This document shows positions 1 through 8,138 of a DNA stretch of 64,000 bases, piece after piece. The notes under the pieces are model-generated. The model was not told where the DNA came from. It saw only the letters and a program-made list of their open reading frames with translations, and did no database searches. The translations under genes and the position numbers were made by a program. Where the stretch lies: positions 18,318-82,317 of the forward strand of contig NZ_LIPP01000059.1 of the NCBI RefSeq assembly GCF_001418335.1, read 5' to 3'. This DNA comes from Streptomyces aurantiacus (lineage in GTDB: Bacteria; Actinomycetota; Actinomycetes; Streptomycetales; Streptomycetaceae). The first letter of the stretch is position 1. Each line of letters begins with the position of its first letter.

Positions 1-387
1 GTCTTCAAGCACGGCGGCAAGTACTTCCTGGTGCACGCCGCCTGGGACCGCGGCTCCGTCAACCCCGACGGCAGTACGCGCAACGCCTACGACCCGCCCG
101 GCACCGGCCGGACGCAGTACCAGTACGACGCGGTGGTCGCCGTCGCGGACCGCTTCGAGGGCCCCTACTCGCGGCGCTGGACCGCGGGCGTGGGCGCCGG
201 CCACAACAACTTCTTCGAGGATCACCGCGGCGGACTGTGGGCGACGTTCTTCCGCAACCCGGCCTTCGGCCACTGGGCGGACCCGTCACGCGTCTCCGAC
301 TCCGCCGTGGCCGGTGTCGTACGACTGGAGTGGACCGGCCCGAAGGGCAACCGCCTTCAGGTCCGGCGCCGGACCAGGCAGGAGTGA
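1..387 (+). CDS. Glycosyl hydrolase family 43-like protein, C-terminal part (cut by window edge)
   Basis: Open from the first base of the window to a TGA, so only the last ~128 residues are seen and the start lies outside. The segment reads like the end of a five-bladed beta-propeller glycosidase: KYFLVHAAWD early on, then AGHNNFFEDHRGGLWATF, the kind of late-blade strand with an aromatic-rich loop found in GH43-like proteins that act on plant polysaccharide. The last ~20 residues are basic and non-conserved. The catalytic Asp/Glu residues would lie upstream and cannot be checked. The alternative is a related non-catalytic propeller. Fold confidence is moderate and substrate is unknown. Confidence 0.6.
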   Translation, partial: VFKHGGKYFLVHAAWDRGSVNPDGSTRNAYDPPGTGRTQYQYDAVVAVADRFEGPYSRRWTAGVGAGHNNFFEDHRGGLWATFFRNPAFGHWADPSRVSDSAVAGVVRLEWTGPKGNRLQVRRRTRQE

Positions 388-412
388 AGCGAGCTGGTCC
401 GCCGGGCGCCGT

Positions 413-748
413 CAGGCGCAGCGCGCGGATGTCGGTGATCAGAGCGCGCCACGGTTCGTAGGAGGCGTCCACGGTGGCGCCGGAGGCCCGGATGTAGGCC
501 ACGGCGACGCCGTAGGCGAAGTACTCGTTGCGCGCGGGCAGGGGCCGCGGCAGGACCAGTTGTTCCAGCAGCACGGCCGCCCGCCAGTACCCGTCGGGCC
601 GACCGACCTCGATGTGCGGGGTGTTCACGCGGTGCCGGGCCTCGGCGGCGACGAGCCCGGAGTAGTCCCGCACGGCCGGCTCCTTGCCAAGCAGCCCTTC
701 CTGCCGGTCCAGGAGCCGGCGGACGTCGATGTCGGCTCGGGCGTGCAC
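413..748 (-). pseudogene. Fic/Doc-family toxin-like protein, 3' end lost
   Basis: From a GTG start the first ~112 codons encode a Streptomyces-type 'fic family toxin component'. It starts with a leader rich in LLDRQE, continues with an Ala/Val-rich helix ending ARHRVNTP, and has a core RPLPARNEYFAYGV followed by AYIRASG. The frame then runs on without a stop into the antisense of the neighbouring glycosidase, ending at base 59, so the natural C-terminus (about 15-20 residues by comparison with the relative at 43.4 kb) is missing. The canonical Fic motif HPFxxGNxR is not present: the His position is Arg and the GNxR part is changed. No antitoxin gene is visible upstream. I infer an orphan fragment left by a recombination junction near base 400. 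Confidence 0.55.
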
Positions 749-854
749 CGGTACCTGCCGGCTCGCACCGCTCGGCCGTGTCCGTGTGACCGGGCGGCGG
801 CCTGCAGGTTCTCGCCGCCGCGTCGGCCGACGCCGGAGACCCGGCAGAAGCCCG

Positions 855-1745
855 CTAAACCGATGGTGTGTGCCTGTTCTGGATCTCGAAGAGCTCGGCC
901 ACCAGGTCGGCGGTGACGACGTCCTGGTTCGTCCTGCCGAGTACGGCGGGTGCCTTGGCAGGACCGGGAATGGTATGCCCGCCGCCGTGCACGGTGCAGA
1001 GCACCACCGGTGGCCGCCCGTGCTGCCGGTACTCGGTGCGTTCCACCGAAGTCCCTCCGGCCGACCCCGGCCGCGCCGGCAGCGGGGTGCTGACCGGTTC
1101 GGCGGTGATGCCGTTGCGTACGGCGTAATAGTGCGCGGTCCGCGGCGCCGACAGGGACCGCCCGCCGACTTTGAACAGCGCCCTCATCCACCAACGCATG
1201 TACCCACCCTCGTAGTTGACGATGGGGTCCTTCGTCCCGTGGATCAGCAGTACCGGCATCGGCACCGGTGCGGGCGGAGTGTGCGGCAGCAGGAAGTTCT
1301 CCGGCGCCGGCATGGTCGCCGCGACGACCGCCGCACCCGCGAGCAAGCTCGGTGCGTCGTGCATGAGTCGCATCACCATCTGTCCGCCGTTGGAATAGCC
1401 CACGGCGAAGACCCGTCCGGCGTCGATGCCATGCTTCAGGGTCAGTTTCCGAATGACCGCGCGGACGAACCCGACGTCGTCGACGTTCTCCTTCCGGGCC
1501 GGGAAGCGGCTCTCCCGGCGGGCGTCGTTCCAGTTCTTCTTGTAGCCGTCCAGGTACACGACCACGGCCGCACCGCTGTCCGCGAGCGCGTCGAAGGCCC
1601 GACCGGTGAACTCCCGGTGCTTCTGGCCCGTCTGCTTGGACCCGTGGAAGATCAGCACCAGATCCCGTGAGGGCCGGCCGTCCCCTTGGCCCACCACGGT
1701 GTAGGTCCGTGACCTGCCGGCCACCTCGACGCTGTCACGCATCAT
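855..1745 (-). CDS. Polyhydroxybutyrate depolymerase-type esterase (LpqC-like alpha/beta hydrolase)
   Basis: A 296-residue alpha/beta hydrolase of the esterase/PHB depolymerase type that cleaves polyester or feruloyl-type esters. Visible: LVLIFHGSKQTG for the oxyanion strand and loop, the nucleophile elbow GYSNGG (Ser near residue 124), an Asp region LLIHGTKDPIVNY, and a late GGGHTIPG carrying the likely catalytic His. The order Ser-Asp-His fits the family. No obvious signal peptide, whereas many relatives are secreted, so it may act inside the cell or the start may be further upstream. A MerR-type promoter-operator facing this gene lies ~190 bp upstream, next to the divergent MerR gene, which suggests control by that regulator. 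Substrate is not inferable. Confidence 0.85.
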   Translation of the reverse strand: MMRDSVEVAGRSRTYTVVGQGDGRPSRDLVLIFHGSKQTGQKHREFTGRAFDALADSGAAVVVYLDGYKKNWNDARRESRFPARKENVDDVGFVRAVIRKLTLKHGIDAGRVFAVGYSNGGQMVMRLMHDAPSLLAGAAVVAATMPAPENFLLPHTPPAPVPMPVLLIHGTKDPIVNYEGGYMRWWMRALFKVGGRSLSAPRTAHYYAVRNGITAEPVSTPLPARPGSAGGTSVERTEYRQHGRPPVVLCTVHGGGHTIPGPAKAPAVLGRTNQDVVTADLVAELFEIQNRHTPSV

Positions 1746-1929
1746 GTCTCCGCATCATGTCCGCTGATCCCTTCGTCCCGCGGTGCGCCGCTGTGTTCCG
1801 GGCCGGGGGCGGAGCGGCCGTACTTCGGCCGTACCACCGCCGTGATCCGCGGGACCGATCGTGCATCGCGCCGGCGCGGTCGCGTGAGCATCGCCATGCC
1901 CGGCGTCCCTCGTCGCGGGCGATGGGACG

Positions 1930-1960
1930 ACGGTAAACTTTGACACCGTGTGAAGGTCAA
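1930..1960 (-). promoter_or_regulatory. MerR-type operator/promoter with 19-bp spacer, facing left
   Basis: On the minus strand TTGACC is followed, after exactly 19 bases, by TACCGT (TAnnnT). This is the over-long spacer typical of promoters twisted into activity by MerR proteins. The spacer is dyadic: TTGAC and GTCAA arms are centred near 1950. The site sits 34 bp before the MerR start codon and points toward the esterase gene. Confidence 0.6.
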
Positions 1961-1993
1961 GGACGTGCGGGTCGAGGATGGAGGCGGTGGGCA

Positions 1994-2440
1994 GTGAGGA
2001 TCAGCGAGTTGAGCGCCAGGACCGGCGTAAGTCCGCGGTCCCTGCGGTACTACGAGCAGCAGGGCCTCATCACTGCGGACCGCAGGGACAACGGCTACCG
2101 CGACTACACCGACGACGCCGTGGTGACGGTGCTGACGATCCGTTCCTTGTACGACCTGGGGTTCCCGAGCGAACTCATCCGCGTCGTCCTGCCCTGCACC
2201 ACCGGCGAGGCCGTCGACCAGGCCCTCTGCCGGAGCGTGGTCGACCGCGTGACCGGCATCCGCGACGACATCGCCGAGCGCGTCACCCACCTCGCGAGGA
2301 CGCGCGACACCCTGACGTACTTCCTCGCGGAGCAAGCCGCTCCAGGCGATGCCGCCGACCGTCAAGGTACGGGTCCCGCCCGACAGGCTTTCCTCCGCCA
2401 GCGGTTCGTCCCTGGGGCAGCCACGGCGACCGACGACTGA
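1994..2440 (+). CDS. MerR-family transcriptional regulator
   Basis: A 148-residue regulator. The GTG start was chosen because the classic MerR opening RISELSARTGVSPRSLRYYE follows directly and a GGAGG lies upstream; the longer reading frame from 1940 would add a non-conserved arginine-rich tail across the operator. The winged HTH covers about residues 2-70 (RYYEQQGLI, then GYRDYTDDAV), followed by a helical linker and dimerisation coil with one Cys (LPCTT). It lacks the clustered Cys/His set of metal sensors, so it more likely senses an organic ligand or redox state. Likely target: the operator-promoter just upstream, and through it the leftward esterase gene. Confidence 0.85.
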   Translation: MRISELSARTGVSPRSLRYYEQQGLITADRRDNGYRDYTDDAVVTVLTIRSLYDLGFPSELIRVVLPCTTGEAVDQALCRSVVDRVTGIRDDIAERVTHLARTRDTLTYFLAEQAAPGDAADRQGTGPARQAFLRQRFVPGAATATDD

Positions 2441-2627
2441 GCCGGCCTGTCCGGGCCCGGGCTGTGACCCGGCCCGTGAGCGGCGGGCTGAGGGCACCGC
2501 CCGCTCCACGGTCGGCGAGAGCACCGGCAGAGGCTGAGGGTCAAGGCCCTGGCAAAGACGTGGCGGGTGTCCATGTCGAGGTGGTTGGTGTAGACCCGCC
2601 CTTGCCGTGCGTAGCAGGGCGGGCACG

Positions 2628-2790
2628 GCCGAGGCTCGGATCCGGATCGCGGACTGGATCACCGACTTCTCCCACAGCCGTCGGCTCCGCAGCGTGTGCG
2701 GCTTCAGGAGCCCGATCGACTACGAACACGACTACTGGACCAGCCTCGGTGAAGGGCTGGCCGCATGGGAAGAACGGTGTCAGTCCAGCA
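2628..2790 (+). pseudogene. IS3-family transposase OrfB, C-terminal remnant
   Basis: The translated segment ADWITDFSHSRRL, then GFRSPIDYEHDYW, matches the end of IS3-family DDE integrases, where the conserved pattern is WI..YN.RR.HS.LG..(S/T)P..YE. Only ~50 codons remain, with no upstream catalytic domain. It overlaps the 3' end of the leftward reductase gene. The piece marks the right end of a vanished element; a second IS3-type fragment, this time an OrfA start, lies 1.2 kb to the right in the same orientation. Confidence 0.65.
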
Positions 2791-3445
2791 CAGGCGATGA
2801 GGGCACGCGAGGCACTGCGGAGTTGGGGTCGAAGCCTGCGAACGCCAGTCCAATGACGAAGCCCGCCACCTCCTCCAGCTGACGGACGCGATCCAGCGCC
2901 CCGAGAATCGCTGGTATCCCGCCGACGTCACGCACCAACTCGCCGACGACATGCAGTGCCGCAGAGTTGTCGCCGCACATCGCCACAGTCACGTTTGCGG
3001 GGTCGACGCCGGCGCCGGCGCCGGGAGAGCTCGCCCACTGGTCGGCGGGAAAGAGGTGGAACGCCTTGACGACATGAGCTCCTGGAGCAAGTCCGGCGAT
3101 CCGCCTCGCCATCGACTCGCCGTGCTCGGTGAGCAGAACGCCCACACCATGCGCTACGGCGTTCGTGGGATCGATCAACGGCGTCCCCTCAAGCAAGCCG
3201 TCGGACGCGCCCACCAGTCCCAGCATGTCCTCGACGCCGTCCCATGACACGGCGAGCAGCACCGCATCGCGCCCGACGACCGCCTCACGCGGCGCGACTG
3301 CGAGCACTCCATGGCCCAACCGCTCAGCAAGCTTTTCCGCCTTGACCTGCGACCGCCCGCCGATCGACACCTCGTGTCCTGCGCGTGACCAGCCCTCACC
3401 CAGGGCCGCCGCCAGCGTCCCTGTTCCCAGAATCCCGATGCGCAT
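2780..3445 (-). CDS. NADPH-dependent F420 reductase-like NAD(P)-binding protein
   Basis: A 221-residue Rossmann protein of the F420:NADP oxidoreductase-like family. The N-terminus has the dinucleotide motif GILGTGTLAAALG and then a basic IGGRSQVKAEK after beta-2, which fits NADPH 2'-phosphate binding. DAVLLAVSWDGV and LIDPTNAV are the next core strands, and HVVKAFHLFPADQW sits where relatives have VKAFN. Genes of this type transfer hydride between NADPH and F420 or an unknown substrate. It is divergent from an HxlR gene across ~100 bp containing a strong palindrome, so repression by that HxlR protein is likely. The 3' end overlaps an IS3 remnant, but the domain looks whole. Confidence 0.85.
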   Translation of the reverse strand: MRIGILGTGTLAAALGEGWSRAGHEVSIGGRSQVKAEKLAERLGHGVLAVAPREAVVGRDAVLLAVSWDGVEDMLGLVGASDGLLEGTPLIDPTNAVAHGVGVLLTEHGESMARRIAGLAPGAHVVKAFHLFPADQWASSPGAGAGVDPANVTVAMCGDNSAALHVVGELVRDVGGIPAILGALDRVRQLEEVAGFVIGLAFAGFDPNSAVPRVPSSPVLD

Positions 3446-3496
3446 CGTCGCTTCCTCTCAAGTGGCAGTCAGTTGGGCAGTCACATTAGGGAAGGT

Positions 3497-3520
3497 GTTA
3501 CGCACCGAATGGTGCGCAAC
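3497..3520. promoter_or_regulatory. Palindromic operator between reductase and HxlR genes
   Basis: GTTACGCACC and GGTGCGCAAC are separated by GAAT. The arms match at 9 of 10 positions. It lies between the two divergent starts, 25 bp before the nearer HxlR candidate start, and is the natural binding site for the HxlR dimer controlling both genes. Confidence 0.6.
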
Positions 3521-3544
3521 GACCGCGCGATGATGGGCGACGAG

Positions 3545-3961
3545 ATGACTGATCACGAAGGCCACTGCTACGAGTTGGTCGCTGACTGCCGTCTGCGCGC
3601 GGCCACCGATCTCTTCGCCCACATCTGGGATCCCGTTGTGCTGGCGGCTCTTCGCGCGGGCCCTCGTCGACGCCGCGAGCTGCGCGCCACGATCGGCGGC
3701 ATCAGCGACAAGGTCCTGACCGACACCCTGCGTCGTCTGCTCTCCAGCGGCCTGGTCGACCGCCACGCACACGCCGAAGCGCCACCTCGCGTCGAGTACA
3801 GCCTGACAAGCTTGGGGCAGAGCCTCGTCGAGGGCCCCATGATGGCGCTCGGACGCTGGGCAATCGAGCACGGTGACGAGCTTCTCGAAGCCCAGGAGAA
3901 CGCGGCACGGAAACCATCCGACTCGGCGGCGCCCCCGTCGGAGACGCAACGAGCCGGATGA
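3545..3961 (+). CDS. HxlR-family transcriptional regulator
   Basis: A single winged-helix HxlR domain: HIWDPVVLAALRAGPRRRREL (recognition region start), GISDKVLTDTLRRLLSSGLV (HTH and wing helix), then PRVEYSLTSLGQSL and a C-terminal dimer helix ending GRWAIEH. The conserved family pattern K.L...L..L...GL(I/V) is clear. The ATG at 3545 is preferred because earlier in-frame ATGs at 3530 and 3533 add no conserved residues; all are possible. Divergent from the F420/NADPH reductase gene across a palindrome. Such regulators often sense quinones or aldehydes, but no effector can be read from this sequence. Confidence 0.85.
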   Translation: MTDHEGHCYELVADCRLRAATDLFAHIWDPVVLAALRAGPRRRRELRATIGGISDKVLTDTLRRLLSSGLVDRHAHAEAPPRVEYSLTSLGQSLVEGPMMALGRWAIEHGDELLEAQENAARKPSDSAAPPSETQRAG

Positions 3962-4021
3962 ATACCCTCCGTTTTGGCGGACATCCGGGATCAGGGGTTC
4001 TGCCCCGGAAGGATGTCCATC

Positions 4022-4102
4022 ATGGAGAGCATGGGGAAGAAGAAGCCACGTCCTCGCCGCTCGTTCACGCGGGAGTGCAAGGCCGAGATTTCGTTTGCCT
4101 GA
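4022..4102 (+). pseudogene. IS3-family transposase OrfA, N-terminal remnant
   Basis: A 26-codon reading frame MESMGKKKPRPRRSFT followed by CKAEI matches the start of IS3-group OrfA proteins, which open with a basic patch and (R/K)RSFTPEFKAEIV before the HTH. A TGA interrupts it directly after that start. The ~60 bp upstream, with CGGACATCCGGGATCAGG and GGAAGGATGTCCATC, look like the left end of such an element. The rest of the element is gone. Confidence 0.6.
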
Positions 4103-4392
4103 CCACCCGTCGGACACCACGCTTCATGAAAGCGCGAGGTTGGACCGTCGACCGAAAACGTCAGTGGCCCCTATACGGTCAGCCGCGGGCATCGGCGGGA
4201 ATTCCAGTCGCCCGCAGGGCGGTTGTCCGCGGTGGTGCCCGCGACCGACCAGGGCATTACGACCGGGAAGCCAGGGACTCAGTGGCCCCGGCCGGAACCC
4301 TCGGCAGCCCCGCCCCGTCCAGTTCCGCCGTCTCGGCCACGCCCGCGCCGTGGGTGCCGCTCACGGCCATCGCCCCGTCGGCGCCGAAGCCG
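4103..4392. other. Degenerate sequence between two IS remnants
   Basis: No intact gene is seen. Long frames exist on both strands but have arginine/proline-rich shadow composition. The short phrase GTCAGTGGCCCC occurs at 4159 and, shortened to CAGTGGCCCC, near 4279. The stretch is probably residue of inserted elements. Confidence 0.4.
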
Positions 4393-4521
4393 TTTCGGCT
4401 CGCTGTTGGGCAGCTGCTTGTCGCGGACCTTCTTCCCGGCCGGGGTGAGTCCGTGGCCGGGGTGAGTGGTCTTGCCGACGTCCAGGCCGAGGAACACGCC
4501 CACGTCTTCGGTGTCGAACAC
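4393..4521 (-). pseudogene. IS110-family transposase, N-terminal remnant
   Basis: From an ATG, 43 codons read MFDTEDVGVFLGLDVGKTTH then GLTPAGKKV and KQLPNSEP. This is the start of IS110-family RuvC-like DEDD transposases: the first catalytic Asp lies in LGLDVGK. The frame is then lost to frameshift and the rest of the enzyme is absent. The ~100 bp on the upstream side (4522-4620) would correspond to the non-coding end that encodes the bridge RNA in intact IS110 elements, but no structure could be verified there. Confidence 0.7.
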
Positions 4522-4878
4522 CGCGCCCTTCCAGGGGGAGGAACGTGCCGGCCTCGGCGGTGGTGTCGTACGCGCGCATCCACGTCATGCAGACCTGCCG
4601 CCCGCGAGCTGTCCGGCATTGCGCCGGACCGGGTGGTGGCCGGACCTCTCATCAGCGTCTCCGACGGCACCTGCCGGGCCCGCAGGCCAGCGGTCCTCTT
4701 GCAGGACCGCGAAGAAGACAACGGGGGCGGCACGGAGCCGCCGGATCGGCGCGGCGTGCGCGCGCAGCCGGGTGGGACAACCTCGCGGACATGCGGTTGA
4801 GGGACAACACGAACTGGGACTCCGGCTCGAACCCGTCTCGTACGTCGAAGGCCGGGTGCCAGGCCGCCCTTTCAGCGG
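4522..4878. other. Intergenic stretch upstream of IS110 remnant
   Basis: No gene is supported here. It contains what would be the 5' non-coding end of the IS110 fragment and the flank of the HNH-like gene. Confidence 0.35.
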
Positions 4879-5319
4879 TCAGCGGCGGCCGGTGGCCAGG
4901 ATGACGAGGAACTGGCCGCCGCCCGCCTCGATGTGGGCGGTCACCGGCAGCCCCGGTACCAGTCGGGAGAACCGGTCCACCAGCCAATCTGCCGCCTCCT
5001 GGGCGTCCCGCCTGGTCGGACAACGGCCCACCATCTCGCGGCCCCCCTTCCGCTCCAGCCTCCCGGCAACGGTGATCAGCGGCGCGGGTTCGACCACGTA
5101 CAGGCGGTCCGGCCAGGCAATGACCACCTTGACCGCGCCCTTACGGGTGTTGCACCCGCGGTGTGCGAGCCGCTCGGCGACCTTGGCTTTCCGGTCGGCG
5201 GTCCGGCTGTCGACGCTGGGCCCTCGCGGGTCGTTCACCGACTCGCCGGGGTCGACCGCTTCGTCACACACCCAGCAGCGCCAGCCATCGCGCTCGGCCA
5301 CATCATCAAGGAGACTCAC
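4879..5319 (-). CDS. HNH endonuclease-like protein
   Basis: 146 residues. The N-terminal ~65 residues look like an HNH/zinc-ribbon nuclease fold: WRCWVCDE (CxxC), a central NDPRGPSVD-type loop where HNH proteins carry their His/Asn-containing strand, and AHRGCNTRKGA, which matches the end of the HNH finger. The rest is a small alpha/beta domain with LYVVEPAPLI and FLVILATGRR. Conserved Streptomyces proteins with this layout exist without known function. No methyltransferase or phage gene lies nearby, so a restriction role is not supported. It is flanked by gene fragments on both sides. Confidence 0.65.
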   Translation of the reverse strand: MSLLDDVAERDGWRCWVCDEAVDPGESVNDPRGPSVDSRTADRKAKVAERLAHRGCNTRKGAVKVVIAWPDRLYVVEPAPLITVAGRLERKGGREMVGRCPTRRDAQEAADWLVDRFSRLVPGLPVTAHIEAGGGQFLVILATGRR

Positions 5320-5491
5320 CCGAGCAAACTAGCCTGCCCGGCCACCACTCCGCACACCAGGTGCTCACCTGTCTGGAATCGACTGCAGCGGGCAGACCCC
5401 ACGGGCATGATCCGATCACTGCGACCCAGCCCAGTACTTTCCCTTCCCTTCTCTCCCTTCCCTGGAGCCCATCCGACCCGCGCGGCCCACC

Positions 5492-6552
5492 TCAGCACAC
5501 GTCGGCGGGCGGGTGCGCAGGAGGCGTAGCGGCGTAGAACCGGCGCAGCGGCTCCTCGATCTTCTCGTCGGCCACCTGGCGGGAGATCGAAGCCCGGTCC
5601 AGTAGTTGGTGCTGGTGCGGTCGGGACTGGTGGGCAGCGGCGCGCTGGGCGACCCGTCGGGTCACGCCTTCGCTCTCCCCACCCGGCAGCAGTGCTTCCA
5701 GGGCGATCACGTAGTGCGTCACCAGTTCGTCCAGCATCCCGTGACGGACGTAATCGCTCCCGTACGTCCGTGAGTCGCCTGGACCAAGTGCTCGGTGGCA
5801 CGGGCCAGGCGCTGCGCCCGCGGACTCGGCTTACGGTCGGCCGGCTTTTGGGCGGCGGCCAGTTCGGCAGCAGCGGTGGCCATCAGCTCGCCGGAGGCCG
5901 CCATGAATATCGTGAAGGCGGCCAGTTCAGCCGGCTCCACCCTGTAGGGGCCATCCACGCGACGCTCCCAGAAATTCACCCCGTCGTTGGACTGCTCCTC
6001 CACAGGTACGCTGCCGAACTCGCGCACGGTCTGTCGGCCGTTTTCCCGGTAGTAGATGGCATCCAGGTGGGCCGGTTCGCACGCCCAGAGCCCAAGAACG
6101 CCCTGCGGCACCGCAAAGTGGACCTGCGGGTGTGCGTGCAGCACCGGCCACGGGAGGACTGTCCCCGTTGGCCGCCAAGCCGTTTCCCGGTGGAGAAAGG
6201 CGGCCCCGTCCAGGAGATCGGAGTCCAGCGCGAACGTCCGGAACCGGCCGAGTACACCCTCGGGTCGCAGCTCGGCCAACCGCTGGGGGCTCACCCGTTC
6301 CAGGGTCCACTCCCCCACCTGGGCCAAGCAACCCTCCGGAAGGTCGGCGTCCACCAGCAACCAGTCCTCGCCCCTCAGGGCAGGTCCGGTGACGAGCGCG
6401 GCAAACTCCTTGGCCACGTCGTCGGGGTCGAGCCCACCCTCGCCGCAGGACGTGGCGTGCGCGGCCCTGGCCAACCCGGAGGTCTCCAGGAGCCGCCGAT
6501 TCGGCTCAAGCCCTGGGCGTCCCTCGGACCCGCCGCTACCGCCCTGAACCAT
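5492..6552 (-). pseudogene. HEPN (Apea-like) domain protein, frameshifted
   Basis: Two frames together give one protein of ~350 residues. The first runs from the ATG near 6552 (MVQGGSGG) through DWLLVDADLPEGC, WAFLRHE-type beta segments and FTIFMAASGELM to about 5737. The reading then shifts frame to MLDELVTHYVIALEALLPG and ESEGVTRRVAQRAA. The second part is the signature of Apea/HEPN proteins: a helix with (I/F)ALE(A/S)L(F/L) and then ..L..RVA.R.A. The family's RX4-6H ribonuclease motif is not visible because the C-terminus (about 5492-5600) reads as low-quality Pro/Ala sequence. The gene appears inactivated by at least one frameshift and 3' decay. I infer former roles in RNA-targeting defence or stress only from family knowledge. 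Confidence 0.5.
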
Positions 6553-6774
6553 GCCGCCACTGCCTCGCAGAGGCTGACATCCGTCCGGTTGCCCGCTGAA
6601 GTACCTTTCCCGCGACCTCTGCGTTCGTATGGTCCACCCGACGCGGCCCACTACCGTCAGCCTGCGACACCGGAGTACCTCGATCAATCGAATACCAGCA
6701 GTCCCCGAGACGTCCAAAATGCAGGCCTCTTGTCTCTTCGCCTGGCCGGTGCTTTTCGTTGGTGCCGCGGAGCA

Positions 6775-7110
6775 GGACTTCGCCGGCATCCGTCGACGCG
6801 GTGCCGTCAGGGACGGTTCAGTCGCGGTGCTCCCGGCCAGTAGGTTGACCGCGACGGGCCAATGACCGGCCGGCCGGGAGGCGGACACCGCCGCCGGCCG
6901 GGCGGGCAACGCGATGCCGACCACGACCAGGCTCATGGCCTTGTTCAGGATGACCGCGGACAGTACCGCGAACCCGAACAGGCTGATCAGCAGGGGGAGC
7001 CGGAACTCCGCACCGCCCAAGCCGATCATCCCGCCGAGAATGCCGATGCCCGCGCCCGCGCCCGCCCCGAACACAACGGCCACGGAGTACGCCCGGCTCA
7101 CAGGGTGGAG
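6775..7110 (-). pseudogene. Sulfite exporter TauE/SafE-family permease remnant
   Basis: Translated membrane segments GAGAGIGILGGMIGLGGAEF and LISLFGFAVLSAVILNKAMS, then a VVVGIALPARPAAV helix and HWPVAVNLLAGS, match the N-terminal half of TauE/SafE carriers, which have the GGxxGxGG...P.L motif and a second half repeat. After that the frame decays (RMPAKSCSAAP), and it is fused without a stop to the HEPN-like remnant. About four membrane helices are recognisable; the other half is missing. Confidence 0.6.
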
Positions 7111-7343
7111 AGGATCGGCGGACGGTGGCGACGTCGAGGCGGTCTGCTCGTCGTGCTCGCGCAGCCTCTGCGGAGTTCGTCCTGCTTGCGCGTGCGTGCT
7201 GGCTGCTGCTCCCTCGCCGGTCGCTTCGTCGTCTGACTCCAATGGCGGATTCCGCTGTGCGGGGAGTCGGCTCGCGGGTGAGGCTGCTGTACGGCACCGA
7301 GTCGTCGATGCCACCGCACGGTCCGCCTTGACCTGCAGAAACG

Positions 7344-8138
7344 ATGTGTGGACACAGTGACATGACCCTGCATCCCGATGACCTGGCCGCGCACTATGAG
7401 CGCCTCGCCGACGACTTCGAAGAGAGCTGGGCCCACAGCCCAGCGTTTGTCACATGGATGAACCGGTGCATTGGTACCAGGCTCGCTCTTCGACCCGGCG
7501 ACCGTGCTGCGGACATCGGGTGTGGCAGTGGCTTGTACGCACGGTCCATGGCTGAGTATGCAGTCACTGTCGTATGCGTCGACCCTTCGACGAAGATGCT
7601 GGCGAAGCTGCCGACGAGGCCTTCCCTCGTACCGGTGCGGGCGTCCATCGAGGATCTCGCCGAAGGAGCCGTTCAGCTCCCTCACGCGGGGAGGCTCGAC
7701 GCGGTGCTGGCCAAGGACGTCATCCATCACGCTCGCGATGTGCCGATGGCGCTGCGCACGCTGGCCGCCTTGCTCGCTCCGGGAGGCAGGCTGGTCATTG
7801 TGACCTGGCCGTTGCGCATCGACTATCCGCTGTTCGGCAAGGCGGTGGAGCAGCATGAGCGGGCCTATATCGATCCTGATGACATGGCGAGGGTGCTTAC
7901 CGACTGCGGTCTGAGAGTCGAGGTGACGTGCGAGAGATATCACCTGTCGATCGCCAAGGAACAGTGGCTGGCTTGGGTGGCCAACCGCTTCATGTCGCTT
8001 CTTTGCGCCTTCGACGACGATGAACTGGCAGAGGGCCTGAGCGAGATCGACGCACGCTATCCCGGCCCTGTGATCGGATTCGAGGGCAGATTCGTCTTCA
8101 CCTGTGCAAGCGGCCAAGAGGATGTCTCACGTGGCTGA
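7344..8138 (+). CDS. Class I SAM-dependent methyltransferase
   Basis: 264 residues (258 if ATG 7362 is used; neither has a strong ribosome site). Rossmann methyltransferase: the SAM loop AADIGCGSGLYAR is motif I, VVCVDPSTKML carries the acidic ribose-binding Asp, VPVRASIEDL is motif III, and DAVLAKDVIHHARD with ALLAPGGRLVIVTWP is the post-motif region of Methyltransf_11/25 enzymes. The C-terminal ~100 residues (DPDDMARVLTDCGLRVEV and an aromatic helix) form the substrate cap. It stands alone, between broken genes, without a pathway context. Substrate unknown; small-molecule O- or C-methylation is the usual role. Confidence 0.85.
   Translation: MCGHSDMTLHPDDLAAHYERLADDFEESWAHSPAFVTWMNRCIGTRLALRPGDRAADIGCGSGLYARSMAEYAVTVVCVDPSTKMLAKLPTRPSLVPVRASIEDLAEGAVQLPHAGRLDAVLAKDVIHHARDVPMALRTLAALLAPGGRLVIVTWPLRIDYPLFGKAVEQHERAYIDPDDMARVLTDCGLRVEVTCERYHLSIAKEQWLAWVANRFMSLLCAFDDDELAEGLSEIDARYPGPVIGFEGRFVFTCASGQEDVSRG

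Noticed and set aside
1755..1946. 63-codon frame starting at a GTG in the MerR operator
   Set aside because: Start codon lies upstream of the promoter's own start point; no family match.
5436..5465. Pyrimidine-rich tract CTTTCCCTTCCC
   Set aside because: Simple composition bias next to the HEPN remnant; no stem or promoter pairing seen.
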